A stretch of DNA of 64,000 nt, taken from assembly GCF_020283565.1 (NCBI RefSeq), contig NC_060059.1, forward strand, positions 29,523,838 to 29,587,837. Direction: 5' to 3'. The stretch is from Trifolium pratense (lineage: Eukaryota; Streptophyta; Magnoliopsida; Fabales; Fabaceae). Shown here piece after piece: positions 9,717 through 20,875 of the stretch. The translations under genes were made by a program, and so were the position numbers. The notes below the pieces were generated by a model. That model searched no databases. It was given only the letters and a program-made list of their open reading frames with translations, and was not told where the DNA came from. The number at the start of each line of letters is the position of its first letter. Positions within the stretch are counted from its first letter, which is position 1.

Positions 9717-11085
9717 GTGGAAAAACACAAGAGGAGGGAGGTGAATTGTGTTTTAGTGTTTTAAAAACTTTTATGACGGAGAAGAGTAAAACAACGGATA
9801 AAACTAAACACAAAGTAAAGAGATAGAGAGAGGAGAGATGAACACAGAGATTTTATACTGGTTCCTCTCACAAAACGAGAGTAGTACAGTCCTCTCGCAC
9901 TTCCAAGAGAGTTTCACTAAACAATCACAAAAAATAATGTTGGGTTTTTGTATGTTGGCTACATTTTGCAAAAACATCTTTTAGCCAAGTGTTGAGACAT
10001 ATGTGCTTACATCAAGTGTTGAGACAGATGTACATACATATTGGAACAACACCTGTGTGATCTAACTGCGCGTCAGCTAGCGTTATTATTTTATATTCAA
10101 TCTTTTGAAGATTTGCTTGAAGAATTATTTCGTGGTTACTTATACAACAAGGCGCACGTGGTCAATTAGTTTTTGAAGGCAGTCGAACCCTAGTTCTATT
10201 TTCTAAAGGAATGTAATAACTTTAGAAAATATATTTGAATCAAAAATATGTCTGCTGCTGCTGCAAGGTTTTGAAGACCTAATTCTGACTTGAAGGCCAA
10301 GCTATTTCACTGCTATAAATAGGAAGACAAGTATATAGTTGTGAGCATCTAAAACCGAGTTATTACAAAGCGTGAGTCTTAGGGTTTTTGTAATTGTGAA
10401 TCTTAGTTTCATAGGAGGGTGTCTCCATCATTGGTCCTTATTGTATTGATAACAACGCTGTCTGTGTTGTTAGAGGGAATTAAGACGGAGTCTCATATCT
10501 AGGAGTTCATAGGTAGGATTAGCACGAGTAGTGTCTAGGTGATAAGTCGTAAACCGGGGTGTTTGCTGAGGGCTTTGAACTAGAACTATTATAGTGGATT
10601 CATTCCTGAATTGGTATCCCCCAGAGTAGGTGACGTTGCACTAAACTGGGTTAACAACTTTACTGTGTTATTTACTTTACTGTTATTTATTGCCTTATCG
10701 TTCCTTCTGTAAGTCAAGTGTTACGATAAGCGTGTGCACATCGTAAACAACACTTGTCTACTGTGTGCCAGAATTTCAGATTACAACCACTTGCTCAAGT
10801 TATCACTAACAAGAGACTTCCTACTCAAATGCTCAAGTTACAAAAACAAGAGATTTCTTACAATACAAAGTTTCCAATGAAAGTTTAAAGACACCTAAGA
10901 CTTATACAAACACAAGTATGATAAGTTACAAGTGTTTGAGCAATATTCAGAATATGACAGAGTTTCAAAGCTTTTAAGTCTTTTGTGCAGAGTTCTTTCA
11001 ATACGCGTGAAGATCTATTTTTAAGGATGCAATACGTCTTGTATTTATTGGCAAACGAATTAGAGACGTTGCATTTGACCGTTGA
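9717..11085. mobile_element. LTR-like repeat interrupted by a solo LTR
   Basis: The flanks (9717-9937 and 10779-about 11085) look like one LTR-type sequence of legume retrotransposons (AGGAGGGAGGTGAATTGTGT, ACTGGTTCCTCTCACAAAAC, GAGTAGTACAGTCCTCTCGC). It appears to sit in the eIF2D fragment. No internal coding domain and no second LTR are visible, and the boundaries are approximate. Confidence 0.45.
9938..10778 (+). mobile_element. probable Copia solo LTR
   Basis: Begins TGTTGGGTTTTTGTATG and ends GTGTGCCAGAATTTCA (TG...CA). It contains a typical leader-like stretch (TAAACCGGGGTGTTTGCTGA, GGTATCCCCCAGAGTAGGTG) that I associate with legume Copia LTRs. There is no PBS, polypurine tract or coding region next to it. 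A perfect 5-bp target duplication is not evident, so the ends may be off by some bases. Confidence 0.55.
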
Positions 11086-11238
11086 TGAAGATAAGATTGC
11101 CAGCTTGGTCTGTGCTAAATTGTCTAGGTCAGAATCAGAAGCTGTTGGGAATTTTTGTTTAACGGTTTGTTTGAGCTTCTTTCTGTCGGCACCGGATAGT
11201 CTCTGTTGAGACTTAGCTTCCACCGCCTTCTTAAACAT
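11085..11238 (-). pseudogene. eIF2D (ligatin) N-terminal fragment
   Basis: From the ATG at 11238 the minus strand reads MFKKAVEAKSQQRLSGADRK, then KLKQTVKQKFPTASDSDLDNL, which is the conserved N-terminus of plant eIF2D, a non-canonical tRNA-delivery and ribosome-recycling factor. Similarity ends after about 48 residues, where LTR-like sequence takes over. The PUA, SWIB and SUI1 parts of the roughly 600-residue protein are absent, so this is a gene fragment. Confidence 0.8.
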
Positions 11239-11281
11239 CTTCGATTTTCAGTCTGAAGAGTGAATAAGTGTTATAAGGGTC

Positions 11282-11775
11282 GATCAAAATAGGTAGCGAC
11301 ACAAGACGGTATTTCCATTAAGCCATTGAACACAACGGCCAAGTAAATGTCAAATCCTAAGTTCCCAACGGCTAATGGCATACCAAAATAAACCATTCCA
11401 ATTCCAATACCAGGCACCATAGTTGCAACCATTCTTTTCAAAGCCCAACTTCTCTCAAACAATTTTGCTGTTGATGAGTAAAGTTGAACAACTGAAGCCT
11501 TTTGTTGAGGGGGGTACATATAGCAATAAACTCGAGGTTAAATCATCATTTTCTTCGGAACTCATTCCTTTAAGCATTGCAATAGCTTCTTGGTTTCTAC
11601 CTTGCATTAGAAGCCACCTTGGAGACTCGATAACAAAGAAATAACCAATTATTGAGTAAATTATAGCTGGAATTGATGTCCAAATATAAACATTTTTCCA
11701 CGATGAAAATCGAAAAACATAAGCTATGCCAGGTAACGACGTGTACCCTAACGTGAAGCAAAAATATGCAACAAT
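11282..11775 (-). pseudogene. organic cation/carnitine transporter (OCT) fragment
   Basis: Minus strand, about 165 codons in two frames. The upstream part (11775 down to about 11515) reads GYTSLPGIAYVFRFSSWKNV, IPAIIYSIIGYFFVIESPRW and LLMQGRNQEAIAMLKGMSSE. The downstream part (11519-11282) reads LFERSWALKRM, GIGMVYFGMPLAVGNLGFDI and FNGLMEIPSC. This is the central loop and following membrane segments of a plant OCT-type MFS transporter, normally about 500-540 aa. A frameshift near 11515 separates the two parts, and both protein ends are missing. It lies just upstream of the eIF2D fragment on the same strand, an odd pairing that suggests capture. Confidence 0.8.
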
Positions 11776-12110
11776 TCGATTCTAACTTAGCAATACTTGA
11801 TTATCCAATAACAATCGCAAATATCAAATTTTTAAATCATATCTTTATTTTAAAGTTTTAAATCATATATATCTTTAAATAACAAAACAAATCTTAAAAA
11901 TTCTAATATGAAAATTTAAATCTAAGATATTTTAATCTAAATCTAAAATCTTTTAAGATATTATTCTCAACAAAATTGATATATATATATATATATATAT
12001 AACAAGTAAAGTGAAGGTCGACTCACACTTGCAATTACGCTTTATCCATTGCTTGAGAAATACGAAACTCGTAGACTAACTCTGTTTCTGGTTCACCAAT
12101 TCATTCAATC
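11776..12110 (+). promoter_or_regulatory. B3 copy 2 upstream region
   Basis: Contains an (AT)n run at about 11979-12000 replacing the TATA region, followed by AACAAGTAAAGTGAAGG and the usual leader. Sequence before about 11960 is not shared with the other copies. Confidence 0.6.
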
Positions 12111-12925
12111 ATGGCTCACTGCAATATTTGTCATCTAAAACTTGATTCTTGTTCCTGTGTCGCTGATATTTGTCTACACCAAACACTTGGTTCTTGTTCC
12201 TGTCCAACACAACAACAACTCTCTAATAAGAAACGAAAACAAGGTGGAACAGAAACCAACAATGATGTTTCATGGAACAAGTTTAAGAAAGAAAAGAGTG
12301 ATCTTGACAATGACACTAATAATGATGATGCTGTTTGGAGAAATTGGGAAGACTGGGAATATGATCTTCCAATAAAGAAGAGAAAAATCAAGGGGAGAAT
12401 TTGGGGCTATTGCGAATATGATCTTCCATTGAAGAAGAGAAAGATCAATAGGGAAAAGAGTGATCTTAGCTACAACAACAACAACGTTTCTTTTATCTTT
12501 TCTTCCATTGAAAACAATGTTTCTTCATCTACCAGCCATGACGCCACAAAAATCGAAACAAACAAGAAACTGGGAAGAGCGATGAATGGGAGATCAAGAA
12601 GGTGCTTGAATAGAGCGATGTTTGTCGCGCTCTGAGTAGGCTTATGTTGAAGAAAGAATTGACTCAAGAGTTTGTGATTCTGGTGGTCTTGGGTGGTGCT
12701 AAAGCTGCTGAGAAAAAAGGAGTGGAAGTTCAAGTATGGGACGTTGACACAAAGTCTCTTCATTCTCTCGTTTTCAAGATATGGACTTCCGCACAAAGCC
12801 ATGTTTTCAATAAGAGATGGGTCAAAGATTTTGTTCGTAGAAGGGAATTAAAGAAAGGAGATCAAATTGGCTTACATCGGGATCAAGATAACGGACGCTT
12901 TAACTTTTCCGTAATTACTTTATAA
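12111..12925 (+). pseudogene. B3 domain protein, copy 2, broken
   Basis: Opens with MAHCNICHLKLDSCSC and two basic motifs (WEYDLPIKKRKI, CEYDLPLKKRKI), then the N-tract and SSIENNVSSSTSH. Around 12565-12585 a deletion relative to the other copies shifts the frame, giving a stop at 12633-12635. In the original frame the B3 domain continues (12644-12925, LMLKKELTQEFVI to FNFSVITL) but has a second lesion: AAG to TAG in VLEK (near 12608). The conserved HWD is HRD. At least two inactivating changes make a full-length protein impossible; a protein truncated before B3 could still be made. Confidence 0.9.
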
Positions 12926-13384
12926 TTTTTCGTTGCGTAGAACTACCGATCATTTTCTTCTGTAGTCTTTTGTTACTTACAAAGCATATAGTGTTTGCCA
13001 AATATGACATATATATTAGATTTTCGTTGTTTTATTTGATGTGGAACTCATTTATTCAAATGAAGTCCACTTATAAACCAGTAACTATTTAGAAAATTAT
13101 AATTTAATTGTAGCAAAAATCAAAACAAATAGTATTCAAATGAAAAATATGCCCATAGATCTAGCTCCGAAATCAAGATTGAAAACTAAACTAATATAAT
13201 TCAACAATAAGATAAGGGACATATCAAATTTTAAAAGCAAATTTCCTCCTAAATTGTCACAAAGAAGTAAGAGATATATGGAAGATTGCAAATTTCCTCC
13301 ATAATTAAGAGTACATATAAATAAAATGCAGAATACATAATTAAGAATCACTCACTAGTGTTGTTTCCAACTTGGTTCATTCCT

Positions 13385-13480
13385 ACCCAACATTAACAAT
13401 GTGTACCATTAACATTTCAATCGTTTTATCTTGACGCAACACAATTTCGCAAGCAATCAATCATTCCTACGAATCAACCA
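13385..13480 (-). pseudogene. REM-like gene stub (last exon tail)
   Basis: Downstream flank of B3 copy 2 aligns with that of copy 6 and reaches only the last 80-90 bp of the REM final exon (AACAATGTGTACCATTAACA and following on the plus strand). Homology then ends in a poly-T run at 13481-13494. Confidence 0.65.
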
Positions 13481-13534
13481 TTTTTTTTTTTTTAATAGGC
13501 CCAAGTATCTACCACTTGTGCCACACTATGTTGG

Positions 13535-14471
13535 TAGGGATGGCGATGGGTAAGGTTAATGAGTTATCTCTCTTATAAATCCAACATTCTTCCCACATAG
13601 TCGATATGGGACTTAAACACTCACACTTGAAACCCAACATTCTCTCCCAAGTGTGAGTTCCCCCACATACTTTAGTTGATCCAAACAAGGATCCCCTCCT
13701 GCTCCCCCACCAAGCCGAACCTGATACCACTTAGAAATGAGTATTGGGCCTAACTCATCCTTACAAAACCGGCTTGTAAAGTGAGGATTGCCTCTAGTAT
13801 ATAAACACTTAGTCAGGTCATATCTCAACCGATGTGGGACTCTTAACAGGGTATGGGTAGGGTATTATATTACCCATCCCCATACCCGCGGATTGAAAAA
13901 AATACTCGTGGATAACAACTTTTTCCCCCGTCCCGATACCCTATGGATACCTAGGTACCCATACCCGTACCCGTTACCCGCATTTTTACTAAAAATAAAT
14001 TGATCAATTATAAAATATCATATAATTTTAATAGAATTAAAAAAATTTCAAAGATTTTAATATTGACTAATAAAAATTATAAACAAAATTATTACTAACC
14101 TTATGTTAAAGTTCATATTTATGTTAAATATTCACATTATTCTTGTTCAAAAAAAATATTCACATTATTTTTATATTATGTTATAAATAAACATTTTTAT
14201 TAAAAATATGTAATAGTTTAGTAGAGTTGTATTATTTTAAATTGATTTACATATATTATAATATAATAATATAAATAAAATAAATAAATATATATTATGC
14301 GGGTATGGGGCGGGGTGGGTACTAAGGTACCTGTACCCGCACCCATACCCGTTCATTTATGCGGGTAATTATCCATACTCGTGCCCGTACCCAAAATGCG
14401 AGTTTTTACCCTACCCATTATGGATAATTTTTGCGGGTACCCTCTGCGTATGGATCAAATTGTCATCCCTA
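13535..14471. mobile_element. hAT-like MITE with 8-bp target duplication
   Basis: Termini TAGGGATGGCGAT and TTGTCATCCCTA are inverted, flanked by TATGTTGG (13527-13534) and TACGTTGG (14472-14479), one mismatch. The interior is rich in GGGTA/TACCC words and has no coding capacity. An unrelated repeat is nested at about 13555-13855. Confidence 0.8.
13555..13855. repeat. nested legume repeat (shared with 45907-46000)
   Basis: Contains CGATATGGGACTTAAACACT and CCGATGTGGGACTCTTAACA. The first 90 bp are the reverse complement of 45907-46000. It sits inside the hAT-like MITE and is therefore younger than it. Confidence 0.6.
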
Positions 14472-14917
14472 TACGTTGGTTAATTCATATTTTATTGATA
14501 GATATTATAACTACATCATAATAAATTATGAATTTATACAATTACAATCCTTGATTCTCTAATTATACCCTTTACTCGATTTAGAGAATCCATATCCCTA
14601 ATTAGTTGTAGATTTTCAGTAATTAAATTTAAAATTATTTGTACACATTTTTTTAAACTAAATTTGTGGGTCTTATATTTTGATTGACGTTTTTATTAAT
14701 TAATTAAATAAAAACTAAATACCAAAAAAAAAAAAGTCCATCCCATAAAAAATAATAAAACTAGCAACTAATTAAGATATATATTAAATTAGATTAATCT
14801 ATATATATAAATCCTAGATAGTTGTGGAATTGTTTATCTAAACCCTAATCCACAAATCAATGAAAACCTTTCATTTAGCCATATCATCCACTTACATCCA
14901 TTTAATGTGGGTATCTA

Positions 14918-15051
<134 letters not shown>

Positions 15052-15522
15052 TTTGGGTTATTATTCATTTTAAATTTTTTTGTTCATTTTATTATTTTGT
15101 GTATTTTATTGTTTTTTTTTCAAAAAAGTTAATGTTTTTGCTAATAATCTTTTGTCCAATCTTTGTAAATATAAGGAGTTGGTCGATTGTCAGGACTACT
15201 TTCTAATGTTAGTAAAAAAAATAGATAAAATAAAATGTACTAATGGTTGTTATGCCATGTATGATTTTTATCATATTCGATATTTGAGTATGAGTTAAGT
15301 TGGTTTATCTTTGCTCAAATATGTTTCAAATTAATATAAATGTCAAATTCGATAATACAGTAGTTTTTTGGTAAGAGATGATGAAGTAGTTTATCCAACT
15401 CAGAATCCTCTAATGAGATTTATAATATAAATAAAAACTTATGTTTCAACATCGATTATTTTCCATGGTCAATTATATGTTGTCATTTCCATAGTTATTT
15501 TGAAGAATGAGTTAAAGATATT

Positions 15523-15870
15523 GCTAATCAATGTTAATGTATAAACAAGTTTTTTAGTAACTTCAAATATGATGTATAAATAAGTTTTTTAAATGTATAA
15601 ACATCTATATATATAATTTCTAGATAGTTGTGCAACCACTAATCTAACCCTAATTCACGTCAGCCACTTATATCCAATTAAACCACTCAATAAAGATATT
15701 GCAAATCAATGTTAATGTATAAACATAGTTTTTAGTAACTTCAAATATGATGTATAAATAAGTTTTTTAAATGTATAAACATCTATATATATAATTCCTA
15801 GATAGTTGTGCAACCACTAATCTAACCCTAATTCACGTCAGCCACTTATATCCAATTAAACCACTCAATA
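15523..15870. repeat. 175-bp tandem duplication inside the Helitron
   Basis: 15523-15692 is repeated at about 15696-15870. Each unit carries a copy of the Helitron 5' start (CTATATATATAAT...CTAGATAGTTGTG at 15605 and 15782) and AACCCTAATTCACGTCAGCC. Confidence 0.85.
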
Positions 15871-16669
15871 ATGTCGCATCACTTCTACTTACATCATTGT
15901 CATCTCTATACACTTTTTCATATGTCTACATTTATAAACCTATGACTTTTCATTATACACTCACTCAACTAATAATAATAGTTTTTACTAATTAATCTAT
16001 ATATAAATTATACACACTAATTAATCTTTTATACTATATATTGAATTATAGTGTCCAATTAAGAATCAAATGCACAGTGTATGAGTATGACCACAAACCG
16101 TTTTCATAGTGACATGACAATTTATCGATTACCAACTTATTTTGGTAGATGCAATAGGATCCATTGTAATCTTTTCGAAATGCATAAACACATCTTTAAT
16201 ATCTATCTTATATTTACATCACTTTTATTATTATTATTTTGTTGTTGTTGATGTTATTATTATAATTTTCATAATACTTATTGTTTCAATTTATACGAAT
16301 GATTTTTCAACATTATAATATAAAATACAGCATAACACCCGTGCATCGCACGGGTGTGAGACTAGTTCTTTTTTATGAGAAGATAGGTGATATGTTGCCT
16401 AAAAAAAATATGTGATATATATTAATTGGGCAGCAAGAAAAGAAAAAGTAAAAAAAAAAAAAAACTATTTTAAAAACACACAGTGTTACTATATAAGTAA
16501 AGTGAGGAGGCAACTCACATTTGTAACCATTGTTATTCATATCATACTCTCTCTCTATACATTACTTGAGAAACAAGAATTCCATTAATTCAATTATGGT
16601 TCACTGTAATTAAATTTGTGGGTCTTATTTCGATTGACATTTTTATTAATTAATTAAATAAAAACTAAA

Positions 16670-17464
16670 GGCAAATGTTAACCTATGCCCTAAGGACACA
16701 TTTTAAGATGCAATTAATGAACTAGTATCTCACTTAATGTGTTTCAAAAATAGTAATAATCAAGTTTATTAATTAAAAAATATGGTCCACAGTATTTGTT
16801 AATTATTTAAATCAATTACAAAGGCAAATTGTGATACCTGCCAACCATCATCATATGATTACACGCGCAGCTAAATTATTTTGGTACAAAAGCAGCTTTT
16901 TTTTTGTCAATTTTTTTTTTTAAGTTGAAAACAAAATTTTTTTTTTTTTTACTTAAAAAAATTAAATTATAATTATTATAAAATTCCAAAACATATTAAC
17001 AATTCAAAATCCAAAATAGCACTAACAATTGTTATCATCACAACATAATACTATAATACTCAGTCTTATTCACCGAAACAAAAAAAAAACGTAAATGATT
17101 AATTAAATCCAAAAAATAAACACTTAAAATAAATACTTAAATGATTAATTTTTGGCCATATTTTGGATGCATAAAGATATGCTGATTTTTTTTATTTTTT
17201 TTACAATAGGATATCCTGATTGTTAACAAAACGAAAAAAATTAGATTACTAAGGATGCATATAATGTCAGGCGCGCGTAATCATGATGATTGGCAAGTAT
17301 CACAATTTGCCTTTGTAATTGATTTAAATAATTAACAAATACTGTAGACCATATCTTTTAATTAATAAACTTGATTATTACTATATTTGAAACAAATTAA
17401 GTGGGATACTAGTTCATTAATTACACCTTAAAATGTGCCCTTAGGGCACATGTTAGCGGAACCC
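16670..17464. mobile_element. MULE-like MITE with long terminal inverted repeats
   Basis: The two ends are inverted copies over roughly 240 bp (left GCCCTAAGGACACATTTTAA; right half carries its complement). Target duplication AAAACTAAA, 9 bp, at 16661-16669 and 17465-17473. The uninterrupted site is in copy 5's upstream region (about 31750). No transposase coding. Confidence 0.92.
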
Positions 17465-17587
17465 AAAACTAAATACCAAAAAAAATAAAAAACTAGTCCA
17501 TCCCATAAAAAAATAATAAAACTAGCAACTAATTGAGATATATATTAAATTAGATTAATTCTTTTTTATGAGAGGATAGGTGATATG

Positions 17588-17862
17588 TTGCCTGAAAAAA
17601 AGATATGTGAGATATATTACTTGGGCAGAAAGAAAGAAAAGATATTGAGATATATTAATTGGGCAGAAAGAAAAGATATGTGAGATATATTAATTGGGCA
17701 GAAAAAAAGAAAAGATATGTGAGATATATTAATTGGGCAGAAAAAAAGAAAAGATATGGAATTCTTTCTTGTTACTATATATATATAAGTAAAGTGAGGA
17801 GGCTTGTTGTTAACTAACATTTGCAACCCTAATCGTATTATTCATAGCATTACTTGATAAGA
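17588..17862 (+). promoter_or_regulatory. B3 copy 3 promoter with minisatellite
   Basis: Four units of the 35-39 bp GATATGTGAGATATATTAAT repeat plus a partial one (17595-17757), then TATA at about 17776-17787 and AAGTAAAGTGAGGAGG. Confidence 0.75.
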
Positions 17863-18531
17863 ATGGTTCACTGTAATTCTTGCTCCTCCTGCTTGACCGA
17901 TGATGTTTGTCATCTACACCTAACACTTCCTTCTTGCTCCAATACAAAACAAAAACAACACTCCAATAAGAAACGAAAACAAGGCCAAGAAGAAGAAACC
18001 CAACAACAAACCAAAAATGTTGTTGGGACAAATTGGGATGTTTGCGATTATGATATTTCATTGAAGAAGGAAAAGAGTGATCCTGGCAACGGGATAATTT
18101 GGGGCTATTGCGAATATGATCTTCCATTGAAGAAGAGAAAGATCAATAGGGGAGATCAAGAAACTAAGAAGACGGGTAATGTTGATGATGAATGGGAGAT
18201 CAAGAAGGTGCTTGAAAAGAGCGATGTTTGTCGCGCTTTGAGTAGACTTATGTTGAAGAAAGAATTGACTCAAGAGTTTGTGATTCCGATGGGGTTGGGT
18301 GGTGCTAAAGCTGCCAAGCATAAAGGTGTTGAAGTAAAAGTATGGGACGTTGACACAAAGTCTCTTCATTCTCTCGTTTTCAAGATATGGACTTCCGCAC
18401 AATGCCACGTTTTCAATAAGAGATGGTTCAAAGATTTTGTTCTTAGAAGGGAATTAAAGAAAGGAGATCAAATTGGCTTACATTGGGATCAAGATAACGG
18501 ACGCTTTAACTTTTCCGTAATTAGTTTATAA
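17863..18531 (+). CDS. B3 domain protein, copy 3 (short linker)
   Basis: 222 aa from ATG 17863, the position homologous to the copy 1 start; no ATG precedes it nearby in frame. It has the Cys-rich N-terminus (MVHCNSCSSCLTDD), two basic motifs (CDYDISLKKEK, CEYDLPLKKRKI) and an intact C-terminal B3 domain ending FNFSVISL. Compared with copy 5 it lacks 37 residues in frame: the Asn tract, SSIENNVSS and following region between KKRKINR and QETKK. The B3 domain is otherwise almost identical to copy 5, its recent duplicate. The REM partner downstream is deleted. Confidence 0.85.
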   Translation: MVHCNSCSSCLTDDVCHLHLTLPSCSNTKQKQHSNKKRKQGQEEETQQQTKNVVGTNWDVCDYDISLKKEKSDPGNGIIWGYCEYDLPLKKRKINRGDQETKKTGNVDDEWEIKKVLEKSDVCRALSRLMLKKELTQEFVIPMGLGGAKAAKHKGVEVKVWDVDTKSLHSLVFKIWTSAQCHVFNKRWFKDFVLRRELKKGDQIGLHWDQDNGRFNFSVISL

Positions 18532-19029
18532 TTTTTCGTTTTGTAGAACTACCGATCATTTTTTTGTGTTAGTCTTTTGATACGTGAAAAGCATATAGTG
18601 TTTGCCAAATATATGACATATATATTAGATTTTCATCGTTTTATTTGATGTGGAACATCATGAACATCTTCACTTCTTCCTAAACCCTTCATAAAATTTT
18701 GAGAACTTGCTGATTAAGTTTAAAAATACCAATTTAAGTTAGTTAACATTTTCTGATAAAAAAGTTAGTGAATATTTTCTATTAAATGGATCTACTGAAA
18801 CTAGTAGAAAAAAATTCAGTGAAAAAGAAAAATAAAACTTGGAGTTTTTAACATTTATTTTATGTAGTGTAGTGAGAAAGGAAAGAACAAAATATTTGTT
18901 ATATCCCTTTTGTAGTAACAGAGGAAAACAGAGGAAACAGAGAAGAAACATTACCAACAAGTAGTAAAAAAACAGAGAGAAGAGAGTTTGTTTTGATCAC
19001 AAGGGACCGATGACATTCATTTGTTATAG

Positions 19030-19197
19030 GTTTTCTTTTCACCTCAAATATCTGGTCCAATAGACTGTCTAATCTGATTCGGATGTTAGTTCTGATATCA
19101 AGTAATTTCAGTTCCCTATCAATCGTAGTTGCAGGAGATCGAACTGTGGTTCTTCCTACCAAGTTCATCGTCAATCACCATTAAACCAACTAACGAT
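19030..19197 (-). mobile_element. tRNA-derived SINE
   Basis: Read on minus: TTAGTTGGTTTAATGGTGAT (A-box-like), AGTTCGATCTCC (B-box), then ACTTGATATCAGAACT, ending in A-rich GAAAAGAAAA. It matches the elements at 47856 and 61498. The orthologous position in the 47.3 kb spacer lacks it. Confidence 0.8.
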
Positions 19198-20181
19198 TAA
19201 TTTTGTTAACTTTTGATAAAATAACCCTTTGTATTTCATGAGTCTTGTCCGATTCAAATCTGTCACTTATTAAAAGTTGATGATACAAGAGTTGAGATAT
19301 TTATATAAGGAAATTCCTTAAAATAATTGTATTAGTCAAAAAGTTGTAAAAAATTAGTTATTCAAATAACCGTTCTTTTTGTATTTGACTTTTTTTTCCT
19401 TCTCTTATACTTTTTCTTAGAGGTAAGTGTAGGTTAGATATTTGTTTTGAATAGTGTGAAAGTAAAATTTTCTAAAATATTATTTTTTCTGTCGTGATAT
19501 ATAAGAGCTCTTTCACAAATGTATAAAAATTAAGAAAAATAGTCTTTATATTAAATTTGTCAATAATATACACATTTTTTTCCAAAATTACCCTTCAATT
19601 CTTTAGTTGTCAATAAATATTTGTTGCGGCTATTTTGGAATTTTTATTCACATTCACATTAAATTATTGTATTGTCATTGCATTTTTAAATTGTGTTTTA
19701 CGTCAACAATTAGTTCCTTAAGTCTTAAAAATTATCATGTAAAATAAGTATTAAAAAATATTAAGTTACCTGTCAATTTAAAAAATTAGATTTTGCAGAT
19801 AAGATATAACAAAAACCAAAGAAAGAAAAAGATATAATTTTTTTTCTTTCTTTTAGTTATGATATAATATGTGTTTTGTTTGTTGAGATATTTATGCTAC
19901 ATGGACCGGGTGTGGATAGAAAAATTCTACCAAGGCCTAATAAGAAGTGATCCAATAATGATCCAATCCACGGTTTCGAATAACGCAGGGCGGGATAAAT
20001 TGTTAAGGCGCCAACAACTAAATATTGTGGCGCTAAGTGAGGAAAAATATCTCCTCCATGATCTCCCACTCTGACGATCCTTAAGGAAGAAGATAACAAC
20101 TACCCCCATTATAAAAACAATAAATAAAATATATTGAAAACTTGAAAAATATTAAAAAATAACAAATTTATTGAAATAAAC

Positions 20182-20875
20182 TAGGGGTGATCGTATCCGA
20201 ACCAATCCAAAAGTAAAACCGCAAATCGAACCAAACCAAACCGAAAACCGCAAAAACCGCATTTGGTTTGGATGTATTTGGATGGCTTTCTTACTGAACC
20301 GCAAACCGCAAAACCGCAAACCGCAAAAACCGCGGATAACCGCAAAAACCGCATTAAGTTACTATTATATATTTATATTCCAATATCGTAAAAGAAAATA
20401 TATTTATATTCCAATATACATGCCCAATTACCAAGTCAGTCGACCAAATTAATCGAACTTCAAGTTGTTTTTATTTTTTGTACTGAAATTTTATTTTGGT
20501 GTTGTAATGTTATTTTAAATAAACAAATTTTATCGGTACCGTGATGTTATTTTGAAAATTCAATTTTTTTATATATTTAAAATTATAAGTTACTATAATG
20601 TTATTTTGGATAAATAATTTTTGTTGGTACTACAATGTTATTTTGAAACTTCAATTTTTTTTTTTTTTTTTTTATGCTTAAAATTGTTCGGTACAATCGT
20701 TATGTTTTAAACCGCACCAACCGAACCGATCCAAACCGCATTGGTTTGGTTTGGTTTGGTTTGGATGACTTTTTAAAAATCAACCGAACCAAACCGAACC
20801 GCATGCATTTTTATCTCGCGGTTAGGATGATTTTTATGCTCAAAACCGAACCAAACCGCACCGCGATCACCCCTA
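20182..20875. mobile_element. hAT-like MITE (only in copy C)
   Basis: Termini TAGGGGTGATCG / CGATCACCCCTA. Target duplication AAATAAAC at 20174-20181 and 20876-20883. The empty site is at about 34593-34600 in the duplicated segment. Interior rich in AACCGCAAA and GGTTTGGTTT words. Confidence 0.95.
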
